A DNA stretch of 32,572 nt from Pseudoalteromonas sp. NBT06-2 (GTDB lineage: Bacteria; Pseudomonadota; Gammaproteobacteria; Enterobacterales; Alteromonadaceae). The stretch lies in contig NZ_NQMR01000112.1 in NCBI RefSeq assembly GCF_002276045.1, forward strand, positions 1 through 32,572, given 5' to 3'. This document shows positions 16,912 through 24,332 of this stretch, piece by piece. Each line of letters opens with the position of its first letter. Position 1 is the first letter of the stretch. The position numbers were made by a program, and so were the translations under genes. The notes under the pieces are model-generated. The model saw only the letters and a program-made list of their open reading frames with translations. It did not search any database and had not been told where the DNA came from.

Positions 16912-17319
16912 AGTAAATGAAATATGGAGTATCTGACGACCTCAATAATTCCAACATAATAGTAAGATACTCTATGCGAAAAAAGTGTGAATAGCTTTTC
17001 ATTATTTATGTTCGCTTTCGTTTCAATAGCGCACCGAATATTGACTAACTTTAGTTAATATATTGAGTTCTAAGTCGGAATAGCAGCCCTTTTCATAGCT
17101 TAAAATCATGTGTAAATTATCAGTTTAAATAAGACTCTCTTTTTAAATTTGTATGATGAAATGCTGACTAATCCACATAAGATGTGTTAACACCAAGCGA
17201 CTTTGTCGTTAAGTCATTCTCAAAAAATATCTTATAACAACGCAATTGACCGCTTATCGTCTTGCCCTACGGGAGTGCCAAGTAGCACGGGTATATTCCT
17301 GTTTCTTTACCATTATGAA
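16912..17319. other. Gene-free stretch between lysR and the M14 gene
   Basis: 408 bases without a supportable gene. It contains an inverted repeat (GGAGTATCT at 16926-16934, AGATACTCT at 16965-16973) with a long loop, possibly part of the lysR 3' end, and a TATACCC-type repeat at about 17210-17295. Confidence 0.6.
17210..17295. repeat. TATACCC-type dispersed repeat fragment
   Basis: It ends in GGGTATA (17289-17295). The segment ATATCTTATAACA...GACCGCTTATCGTCTTGCCC matches the reverse complement of about 23910-23957 with few differences. The left boundary is uncertain. Confidence 0.65.
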
Positions 17320-20010
17320 TTAATCATCTCCTAAAAACATATCTTCATCTTCAAGTTCATGGAGTAAATCATCATTTAATTCATCTAAACTGATACTTTG
17401 AGTTTGTGAGTAATAAATAGCACTTGCCTCTGAATAATTTGGCACATTATCATAACTGAATACACTGTAATATTTAGGGATATTTGTATTACCAAAGTTA
17501 TCAAATGTATATTCGTCTTTCCCTCCGTATATCTTAACGCCATCAAAAGGTGACTTGGGTGGATGAAAGCGATTTCTAACAACAAATGAACCTACAAAGT
17601 CAGAATCCTCTGGGTTTTTCCAAGTCAGTTTAACTTGTTTATTTTCAATCGACACCTCTAAGTTTTTCGGCTGATCTAATGCATATTTTCGACGTTTCAG
17701 GTAATTAATAATTAGCTTTGCTTTGAACTCTTCATTATCGCCATGGAAATCAACAAGCCCATTGGTCGCCTGTGATTCTGCAGTTGCACGAATAATAAAA
17801 TAGAAAGGTTTATTCTCTGAATGAAGTCTCTCTAATGCTTGCATTGAATAACTATCAAAAATGAAATGATGTTGAGATTTATCTTTGAGTTGCTCATTAG
17901 AGATTTCATATCCTATATACTCAATTTTTTTTCTTTGTTTCACACTTTTATAATCCACGTCTTTAAGCTCCGCCAGCTCAATGGTGAATCGAATGTCTTT
18001 TAAAGTATTTAAATGATTTTTATTATTAAGCAATAAATAGGCTTGTGTGATCACTGTTGTATCTGGGTTTGGCAAAACATTTAATGCAAATGCCATTTGC
18101 CCATAAACAATTTGACCTTGCTGATCAAACCCAGATTTTAACTGTTCACTTTGTACAAATTCTGGATGAATTGTATTAAGTACTGCGGGGCTCATTTCTA
18201 TTTTTTTATCAGGCTGGTTATATATCAAATCTACATATGGCCTGTAATGTAACCCGCTACCAAAAGGTCCATAACCAATATCAAATTGCATCATTTGAGA
18301 GTCATTACCTAAAGGTAGACTTGTTGGCCCTTTGATCCTAAGTAAAATTTCTTGGCCATTATTTAAAATAAGTTGATCTAATACATTACGCTCTATGCCA
18401 TTAAACTGCCACTTACTCCAAATACCTTGCGTCATTTTATCTGATTCAATTGTTTGTCCTAAGCTACAGATACTTTGTGCATTAGCTATTTCATCATAAT
18501 CATAAATATCGATAATTTGATTCGCATCTAAAATATCAATTGACCACTCACCAAATTTTTCAATTTTTGCATTAACCCGATTCATTGGATAAAGTGAAAA
18601 CGTTGCATTTTTAATAACACTACGCTCTGGTAAATTACTTAAATCAAAACGTATCACACCATAACTAATACCACGTTTTTTATTAACACCAATAAACATT
18701 GAGTTATAACCAAAGTGCTCTTTATTTTTATTTGTATAATTTTCAGCTAAATAACCAACATCTTGTTTTGCAGGAAATAAAGTCATAGAGAATTCATTAC
18801 TTGCTAACTTTGTTTTTAAGCGTAATTCAGGACTAAAAGGAGATTTTATTTTGGAGACTTTATCAACAGCTCTAATATTATAAAAATAACTTTGACCACT
18901 TTTTAATTGTACATCAGTAAACTCTGATGACTTGGTAATAGCCACTAAGGTTTGTTCATTACACATATTTTTATTTGTTTCGCTACGATAAACTTCAAAA
19001 TAAAAATTATCTTTAACAGGACAAATCCACTCTAGTGTAGCGGTATCAGTCCCTATTCCCTTGATTGTAAACCTTTCAATTCGCTTTGGCGCCAATTCAG
19101 AATAATTAATCGATTCCGATAAAGCATGTATCAAAGCAGGGATATTTTCATCAATACTTTGTGACATATTTTTCATATAATCAGGAATATTACGTGTACC
19201 AACTTCAACAACCGTAGCTAATATGCCTTTTGAATAGTAATACTCTCGACCACTACCCCTAATTAAGTTCGCAGGCGGTTTTCCCCTATGAATGCCGTAT
19301 TGTCTTCCAGTCACTTTCTTAATTTCATTATTCATATTGGCACATAAAATATTAAGATCTGTGCCTTCAATTTCGACTTCATGATTAAATTTATGAGCAG
19401 GAAAAAACACATTACCTTGAGAATGGTAATCAAGGGATACTGTTATATTTGAATGCTTTTCGACAAAGTCACGAATAGATCGAGTCTCTGGCTCTGAAAA
19501 AGGGTAAGGTCCACTATAGGTATTACTATTACTATCCGAGCTCTTTCTAAATTTTGAATCAAAGTTACGGTTTAAATCAACGCCAAAGGTACCATCACCA
19601 TTAACCCGTCTATTTTTTCGCCAAAATGAAAAGTGATTTCTAGAGTATTCAAAACCATCTGGATTTAAACAAGGCACAATATAAAGTGTATTGTGTGTTA
19701 ACGTATCCATTAGATTAGGATTAACGCGATAATTGTCTAAAATATACTTAATAAACTTAATCGCTAACTCATTGCCAATCCATTCTCTGGCATGAATAGA
19801 TCCCGTATAAAGTAAGCCTGGTTTCTCATCTGCAAACGTAACATCATTTGAGATAGTAGCTATCATTATTGGGCGGTTTTCCCAAGTATTTCCGATACTT
19901 TGTAAACGGATTAAATTAGGGTGTTGACTCATAGCCTGTTGTAAAAAATCTATAGTTTCTTGATATGACGCATATTGTATTTTCATAAAATGACTTTTAT
20001 TGATTATCAA
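17320..20010 (-). CDS. M14 zinc carboxypeptidase with fibronectin-III and beta-rich C-terminal domains, no signal peptide
   Basis: An 896-residue protein; ATG 19986 (MKIQYASYQETID) gives an 888-residue alternative. The M14 domain spans about 10-300. Zinc ligands are His73 and Glu76 (HAREW) and His196 (DYHSQG); Asn147/Arg148 (DLNRNF) bind the substrate carboxylate; Glu269 (VVEVGT) is catalytic. By manual alignment Arg255 (GSGREYY) occupies the S1' position that is Ile255 in carboxypeptidase A; Arg there selects acidic C-terminal residues in CPO and in tubulin deglutamylases. A fibronectin-III-like domain (about 310-400), beta-rich DNRLRE-like regions (about 405-780), a second fibronectin-like domain (about 785-870) and an acidic tail follow. 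No signal peptide is visible, so it is probably cytosolic. It is the last gene after the two ATP-grasp ligases (50-base gap). Multidomain architecture without export is unusual. Confidence 0.9.
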   Translation of the reverse strand: MIINKSHFMKIQYASYQETIDFLQQAMSQHPNLIRLQSIGNTWENRPIMIATISNDVTFADEKPGLLYTGSIHAREWIGNELAIKFIKYILDNYRVNPNLMDTLTHNTLYIVPCLNPDGFEYSRNHFSFWRKNRRVNGDGTFGVDLNRNFDSKFRKSSDSNSNTYSGPYPFSEPETRSIRDFVEKHSNITVSLDYHSQGNVFFPAHKFNHEVEIEGTDLNILCANMNNEIKKVTGRQYGIHRGKPPANLIRGSGREYYYSKGILATVVEVGTRNIPDYMKNMSQSIDENIPALIHALSESINYSELAPKRIERFTIKGIGTDTATLEWICPVKDNFYFEVYRSETNKNMCNEQTLVAITKSSEFTDVQLKSGQSYFYNIRAVDKVSKIKSPFSPELRLKTKLASNEFSMTLFPAKQDVGYLAENYTNKNKEHFGYNSMFIGVNKKRGISYGVIRFDLSNLPERSVIKNATFSLYPMNRVNAKIEKFGEWSIDILDANQIIDIYDYDEIANAQSICSLGQTIESDKMTQGIWSKWQFNGIERNVLDQLILNNGQEILLRIKGPTSLPLGNDSQMMQFDIGYGPFGSGLHYRPYVDLIYNQPDKKIEMSPAVLNTIHPEFVQSEQLKSGFDQQGQIVYGQMAFALNVLPNPDTTVITQAYLLLNNKNHLNTLKDIRFTIELAELKDVDYKSVKQRKKIEYIGYEISNEQLKDKSQHHFIFDSYSMQALERLHSENKPFYFIIRATAESQATNGLVDFHGDNEEFKAKLIINYLKRRKYALDQPKNLEVSIENKQVKLTWKNPEDSDFVGSFVVRNRFHPPKSPFDGVKIYGGKDEYTFDNFGNTNIPKYYSVFSYDNVPNYSEASAIYYSQTQSISLDELNDDLLHELEDEDMFLGDD

Positions 20011-20060
20011 AAATTTTATTGGATAACTTTAAATATAAAAGCTGCCCCCAAAGACATTAT

Positions 20061-21449
20061 CTATAGGTCTTTACTAAATTGTGCCCAATGAGATTGAATT
20101 ACTTCTAATTTTTTAGCTTTAACATTTTTTATTTCACATAATTTTTGAGGGTTATTTTGCAATGCATCAACGACACCTTGCGTTCCTAAGGTATTTACAA
20201 TTTCTTGTGCCATTTTATTGCCAATGCCTTTAATGCTAGTAAAAAATGACATCAAACTTAATTGCGATATCGCATTAGTATCGTCAGGTGCTTCAATCAC
20301 TAATGAATCACTAGTTTCATCTTTACTTACTTGGATCGAGGCTGGCTGAGTAAATAAGCCTGGGTAATTTAACTTAAAGTTATCTTGAAAATTCCATACA
20401 TCACTTGGCCATTCTTCATCATCATTTTGTTCAACACGCATAATAGGGTAACCAAATTCATCAACTTGCTTAAACAGTTCATTACCATCGAAGCTAGGGG
20501 TATGCTTGCCAAATGTAATGTGCCTCATTGTTCGAAGCAAGCTGACATTAATTTTACCTAACTCTTCCCAATTCCACATTGGAATATGTGGGGCTTTAAA
20601 TTGTCCATTTGAATATTTCCACATTAGATATTGCCCTATCCAATCTCGAATATATGGAAAGGCAGCAAATGCTGTCGCACACTCCAAAATATAAATCTGA
20701 CCATTTTTACCTAAAGCAATGTCACATGCCCAATATTCTGCATTGGCTGCTATAGACGTTTCAATAGCAAGTTTTAGTACACTCTTAGGCACATTTGCAT
20801 AATCCATACTGCCGCCTTGGCTTGTATTGGTAAGCCATTCGCCTTCAGGAGGCCTCCTCCAAAAAGCACATACGGGCTTATGTCCTATCAACATTACTCG
20901 AATATCAGCTTCCATAGGAATAAAATTTTGAACATATACAGGATAGTATTTACGTTTATTCAGTAACGCTTTTGCTTCACTATAACTATCTACTTTATGA
21001 ACAAAATAACCACCATAATTTGAAGGACCAAAAGAGCGTTTAATAATTTTAGGGTATGTCGCATTTCTTAAATATTTTTCTGCTCGTTCAGGTACATAAA
21101 AAATACTTGTTAAAGGAGCTGCTAGGTTATATTTATTACAAAAGTGAGTGACATTTTCTTTCGATTTATTAGAAAATTGCGCATCAAGTGATGGTACAAA
21201 TTCAACATGGGGTAAGACTTTTGAAATTTCTCTGAAAGTTTCATAAGCAGTTGCCGGAATATTACCTATTAGAACATCTATTTTTTTTGCTTTTATTTCA
21301 TCTATGAAACGCTGTTTATCTTTACCCCAACGATAAGTGACTTGCTCTATTTTATTTGGCCAACCTTTAAAGTTCGAATTATCGAAAAAGCGCATGACAT
21401 GATTTAAATAAAGAAAGCCTAACTTAGGTAAAGTGCTCGTATTTTTCAT
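20061..21449 (-). CDS. ATP-grasp ligase fused to a C-terminal helix-hairpin-helix pair
   Basis: A 462-residue protein from ATG 21449; the frame is open to 21491, but ATG 21449 lies one base after the stop of the upstream ligase, the expected coupled start. The ATP-grasp core covers about 95-300: YPKIIKRSFGPSNYGGYFV (ATP lysine and glycine-rich loop), YVQNFIPMEADIRVM, TNTSQGGSM, and the metal-binding acids Asp243 (ACDIAL) and Glu256 (ILECATAF). The Asn that normally follows in ExN of RimK-type enzymes is replaced (ECA), a divergent metal site. Residues about 399-456 form two helix-hairpin-helix motifs (SIKGIGNKMAQEIVNTLG and LCEIKNVKAKKLEVIQSHW) like those of RuvA and RecD2, usually DNA-binding or protein-contact modules. 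A peptide ligase with such a tail is not an architecture I know. Substrate unknown. Confidence 0.85.
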   Translation of the reverse strand: MKNTSTLPKLGFLYLNHVMRFFDNSNFKGWPNKIEQVTYRWGKDKQRFIDEIKAKKIDVLIGNIPATAYETFREISKVLPHVEFVPSLDAQFSNKSKENVTHFCNKYNLAAPLTSIFYVPERAEKYLRNATYPKIIKRSFGPSNYGGYFVHKVDSYSEAKALLNKRKYYPVYVQNFIPMEADIRVMLIGHKPVCAFWRRPPEGEWLTNTSQGGSMDYANVPKSVLKLAIETSIAANAEYWACDIALGKNGQIYILECATAFAAFPYIRDWIGQYLMWKYSNGQFKAPHIPMWNWEELGKINVSLLRTMRHITFGKHTPSFDGNELFKQVDEFGYPIMRVEQNDDEEWPSDVWNFQDNFKLNYPGLFTQPASIQVSKDETSDSLVIEAPDDTNAISQLSLMSFFTSIKGIGNKMAQEIVNTLGTQGVVDALQNNPQKLCEIKNVKAKKLEVIQSHWAQFSKDL

Positions 21450-21450
21450 T

Positions 21451-22374
21451 TTACGCAACCTTAGATGTAGATTGAAAAACAGTTTTGTCAATTAAATTAA
21501 CAATGGCATCTAATTTTTTAGTGTTAAAGTTAAGCCCTCGCTTTTCTTGCTCAGGAGTAGCAAATGCAGGAATACTATTAATCTCAAGTACAACATAGCG
21601 CTCTTGTTCACGATCATAAATTAAATCTACACCTGCGATTTCTAATCCAGCTAAATCTACCGCTTGTTTAGCAAGGGCGACAACTTCATCATTAGGTTCA
21701 CGTACAAAAATACTACCTCCAGATGTAACATTGGTTTTCCAATCATCTTTTGGTGCTTTTCGGCCATAGCAACCAATAAATTTACCATCAACAATATCAA
21801 TTCTGTAATCTGTATTATCATAATCAATAAAACGTTCAAGGTAAAAGTAACGTAAATCAGTTCGGCTTAAAAAAGGTAACAGCATATCAAGCGCTTGCTC
21901 TCCTTCAATTTTTACTATGCCCGCGCCCCCCCAGCCATCGGTAGGTTTGTAAACTAGCTTCCCCCCCCAATCTTTAATGGCTGTTTTTAATCCATGCGTA
22001 TCATTTTTATGACATAAACGATATTCAGGAGTTGCAATAGTGTGATTATTCAGTAAATGTGAAGTTTTAAATTTATCTTCAGATAATGCAAATGCGGCAT
22101 AATTGTTTATAGTAGGAATACTTTGGCTAATAGCTTCATATAAATACAATTGATATTGGCTCTGCTGTCCTGCGTTGTAACTTAAAAATAAATCTAACTC
22201 TTCCATGATAATATTATTACAAAAAATATTGCCATCTCTAGCATAAGCTTCTCGCAAGTTTAACCCTGTAATGCAGTTAATATCTCTTTGCTTAAGCGCA
22301 TCAACCATTTTAGTTTGGATCTGAGTTCCCCCACCATTTTCATACAACCACAAACCAACATTTGCTAGTGCCAT
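21451..22374 (-). CDS. RimK-type ATP-grasp ligase
   Basis: A 307-residue cytosolic ligase. ATP-grasp features are complete: Lys139 and Lys143 with the glycine-rich loop (KPTDGWGGAGIV), YLERFIDYDNTDYRIDI, NVTSGGSI, Asp250 (GVDLIYD) and the metal pair Glu264/Asn266 (LEINSIPAF). It resembles RimK and LysX enzymes, which form peptide or isopeptide bonds between a carboxylate (through acyl phosphate) and an amino acid such as glutamate. The start at 22374 has a strong AAGGAGAT site. It heads the minus-strand operon (ligase, ligase-HhH, M14) and is divergent from the M20 peptidase. The amino acid and acceptor are unknown; glutamate is a guess from the neighbours. Confidence 0.9.
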   Translation of the reverse strand: MALANVGLWLYENGGGTQIQTKMVDALKQRDINCITGLNLREAYARDGNIFCNNIIMEELDLFLSYNAGQQSQYQLYLYEAISQSIPTINNYAAFALSEDKFKTSHLLNNHTIATPEYRLCHKNDTHGLKTAIKDWGGKLVYKPTDGWGGAGIVKIEGEQALDMLLPFLSRTDLRYFYLERFIDYDNTDYRIDIVDGKFIGCYGRKAPKDDWKTNVTSGGSIFVREPNDEVVALAKQAVDLAGLEIAGVDLIYDREQERYVVLEINSIPAFATPEQEKRGLNFNTKKLDAIVNLIDKTVFQSTSKVA

Positions 22375-22497
22375 CTTTTATCTCCTTTAAAATATTTTGC
22401 TATCAATTAAGCATACTAAACGTAAATAGTGCCTTTGTTTCATCTATTAGAATCTAGTTTTATGACAGTAAGTTGAAGAAATAAAAAATCACTAAAT

Positions 22498-22519
22498 TGT
22501 TCATGAAACGGTCACGAAA
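22498..22519 (+). promoter_or_regulatory. 11-bp direct repeat, possible PhoB-type operator
   Basis: TGTTCATGAAA and CGGTCACGAAA are two tandem 11-base units in the layout of a Pho box (seven conserved bases plus four AT-rich bases). The second unit matches CTGTCAC at six of seven positions, the first only at four of seven. It lies about 100 bases before the M20 gene, within the divergent intergenic region of the ligase/peptidase cluster. Confidence 0.3.
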
Positions 22520-22596
22520 ATGAAACCTTAAATTTAAATTTTTATATTTAAATACGGAGATAAATCCGACTAAAATCACTATGGAAGCTTTAAAAC

Positions 22597-23745
22597 ATGA
22601 TTAAATCAATGAATTTCACTGAACTTGCTAAAATCATAAATATCAATTCATACAGTAAAAATAAATGCGGGGTAGATCAAAATGCAGAAGTATTTAAATC
22701 ATGGATGCTGCCCTTAGGCTTTCAATCTCAAACATATGAAAGAGCACTTATTGGTAATCACATTTTATTTAAATCAAATAAAAAACCTGGCAAAAAAATA
22801 TTATTATTAGGTCATTTAGATACTGTTTATCCACCAGGTACATTCGAAAAATTTTCAGAAGATGATGACTGGATTTATGGACCTGGCGTGTGTGATATGA
22901 AAGGCGGTAACTATGTTGCTTTGTGTGCATTAAGAAATTTAAAGCAGCAAACTGGTGAAATTGTAAATATTGATATGCTACTTGTCAGTGATGAAGAAAC
23001 TGGCAGTGATGATAGTAAAACGCTTTCTAGTCAGTTAGCAAAAAACTATGATTATTGTTTTGTATTTGAAGCTGCGGGTAAAAATCATGAAGTTGTACTA
23101 TCACGTAAAGGTGTCGCCACTTTTAATATTAAAATTGAGGGAAAAGCAGCCCATGCAGGAAATGAATACAGTAATGGCATTAATGCTAATTTAGCTGCTG
23201 CACATATGATTATAGATTTAACCGCTTTAACAGACCTAACTCAAGAAACCACTGTTAATGTGGGAAAATGTTCAGGTGGTGTTGGCGCTAATACCATCTC
23301 TCCAAAAGCAAATCTCGTAGTTGAAGCTCGATTCAATTGTTTTGATGAAAAGCTCAGAGTATTAGAAAATATCTATCACATTGTAGATCATGCCAAAGTT
23401 GAAGGTGTTAAAATAAGTATCACTGGAGGTGTACAACGAGATGTTATGTCACCAACCCTTAAGCAAGAAGAATTATTAAATTTCATTAATTCAGCAATAG
23501 GCTATACATTACCAACTGAATCTCGAGGTGGTGTCAGCGATGCAAATACCATGTCTGAGGCTGGATTAATTACCATTGACGGTTTTGGGCCATTTGGTGA
23601 TGGTGACCATACAACTAACGAACGTGCTTGTAAAAATAGTTTCATACGCCGTATAGATGAAATGAGCAAAATCCTTTTCCAATATACCAAACAAAATTCA
23701 AATAAATATGTTGAAACTTCAATGAAAAAAGCACGATTTGCATAA
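22597..23745 (+). CDS. M20-family metallopeptidase, carboxypeptidase G2-like
   Basis: A 382-residue cytosolic peptidase. Dizinc-site residues are all visible: His73 (LGHLDT), Asp100 bridging (VCDMKGG), Glu133 general base and Glu134 ligand (DEETGS), Glu158 (FEAAG) and His338 (GDGDHTTNE). The lid or dimerisation domain (about 175-290) interrupts the catalytic domain, starting GVATFNIKIEGKAAHAG. It groups with ArgE/DapE/CPG2 enzymes; CPG2 removes C-terminal glutamate from folates and peptides. It has no signal peptide. It is transcribed divergently from the two ATP-grasp ligases, sharing a 222-base promoter region, which suggests a common function. Exact specificity cannot be read from the sequence. 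Confidence 0.9.
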   Translation: MIKSMNFTELAKIININSYSKNKCGVDQNAEVFKSWMLPLGFQSQTYERALIGNHILFKSNKKPGKKILLLGHLDTVYPPGTFEKFSEDDDWIYGPGVCDMKGGNYVALCALRNLKQQTGEIVNIDMLLVSDEETGSDDSKTLSSQLAKNYDYCFVFEAAGKNHEVVLSRKGVATFNIKIEGKAAHAGNEYSNGINANLAAAHMIIDLTALTDLTQETTVNVGKCSGGVGANTISPKANLVVEARFNCFDEKLRVLENIYHIVDHAKVEGVKISITGGVQRDVMSPTLKQEELLNFINSAIGYTLPTESRGGVSDANTMSEAGLITIDGFGPFGDGDHTTNERACKNSFIRRIDEMSKILFQYTKQNSNKYVETSMKKARFA

Positions 23746-23777
23746 TAATTTTATTTAATCAATTGGTAATTCTGTTA

Positions 23778-24046
23778 AATATCCAAGCTACCTCAAGATG
23801 CAGAATTCAGCGTTTCACAGATACTTAATATCAATACATAACTTTGTAGGAATAAGTTATTCTCTGAAGATGAATCATAACGCAGTAATCGTTTTCTACC
23901 TAAACTCCCTCTAGGGCAAGACGATAAGCGGCCAACGGCGCTGTTATAAGATATGTATTGAAAATGCTTAAGACACATATTATGCCTCGGATTTGGCACG
24001 CTTCGCGACTAGCTGAAATCGCGCATTTACATGCAGCATAGATATA
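23778..24046. repeat. TATACCC-type dispersed repeat, near full length
   Basis: The left end (ATATCCAAGCTACCTCAAGA, then TGCAGAATTCAG) is related to the left end of the element at 127-392. The middle matches the reverse complement of about 17220-17280, and the right end matches the reverse complement of 12942-13010. The termini are imperfect inverted copies. At about 269 bases it is similar in size to the 127-392 element. No ORF is present. Confidence 0.65.
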
Positions 24047-24084
24047 GAGTCGAAAACATCTTAAAATAAATAACAAAAATATAA

Positions 24085-24191
24085 CATTTTTAAATAGAAA
24101 TACTTAGTTAGTTATTACATACCCCATAAAACCCTAAATATTTAATTACAATAAAAAAACAATAGTTGCAATGATCATTTTTAAATAGAAA
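24085..24191. repeat. Two perfect 16-base direct repeats upstream of the M4 protease
   Basis: CATTTTTAAATAGAAA occurs at 24085-24100 and again at 24176-24191. The spacing of 91 bases and the position ahead of the start at 24333 make a regulatory role possible, but the sequence is AT-rich and simple. Confidence 0.4.
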
Positions 24192-24332
24192 AAATAATGG
24201 CAATGTTAAAACAACGTAAATAAACTTCCTTTTATGTCTTTTTAGTTTTACAAATAGGAACACCACTAACAGAGTATATTTTATGAACTTTGTTACGTGA
24301 GATGAATAATAATATTTCTTTAAGGATATAAA

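Larger units (their letters stand above)
23746..24332. other. Gene-free stretch between M20 and M4 peptidase genes
   Basis: 587 bases without a supportable gene. The first half is a dispersed repeat (23778-24046). The second half is very AT-rich leader and promoter DNA of the M4 gene, with a perfect 16-base direct repeat (24085-24100 and 24176-24191). Confidence 0.6.

Noticed and set aside
16926..16973. Inverted repeat after lysR as a rho-independent terminator
   Set aside because: The loop is about 30 bases and no T-run follows; mentioned only as a feature of the gap.
21450..21491. Longer N-terminus for the ligase-HhH protein
   Set aside because: It would overlap the upstream ligase; ATG 21449 one base after its stop starts a normal ATP-grasp N-terminal strand.
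17320..23745. A lanthipeptide, microviridin or graspetide biosynthetic cluster
   Set aside because: No short precursor peptide gene, transporter or acetyltransferase is visible beside the ATP-grasp genes.
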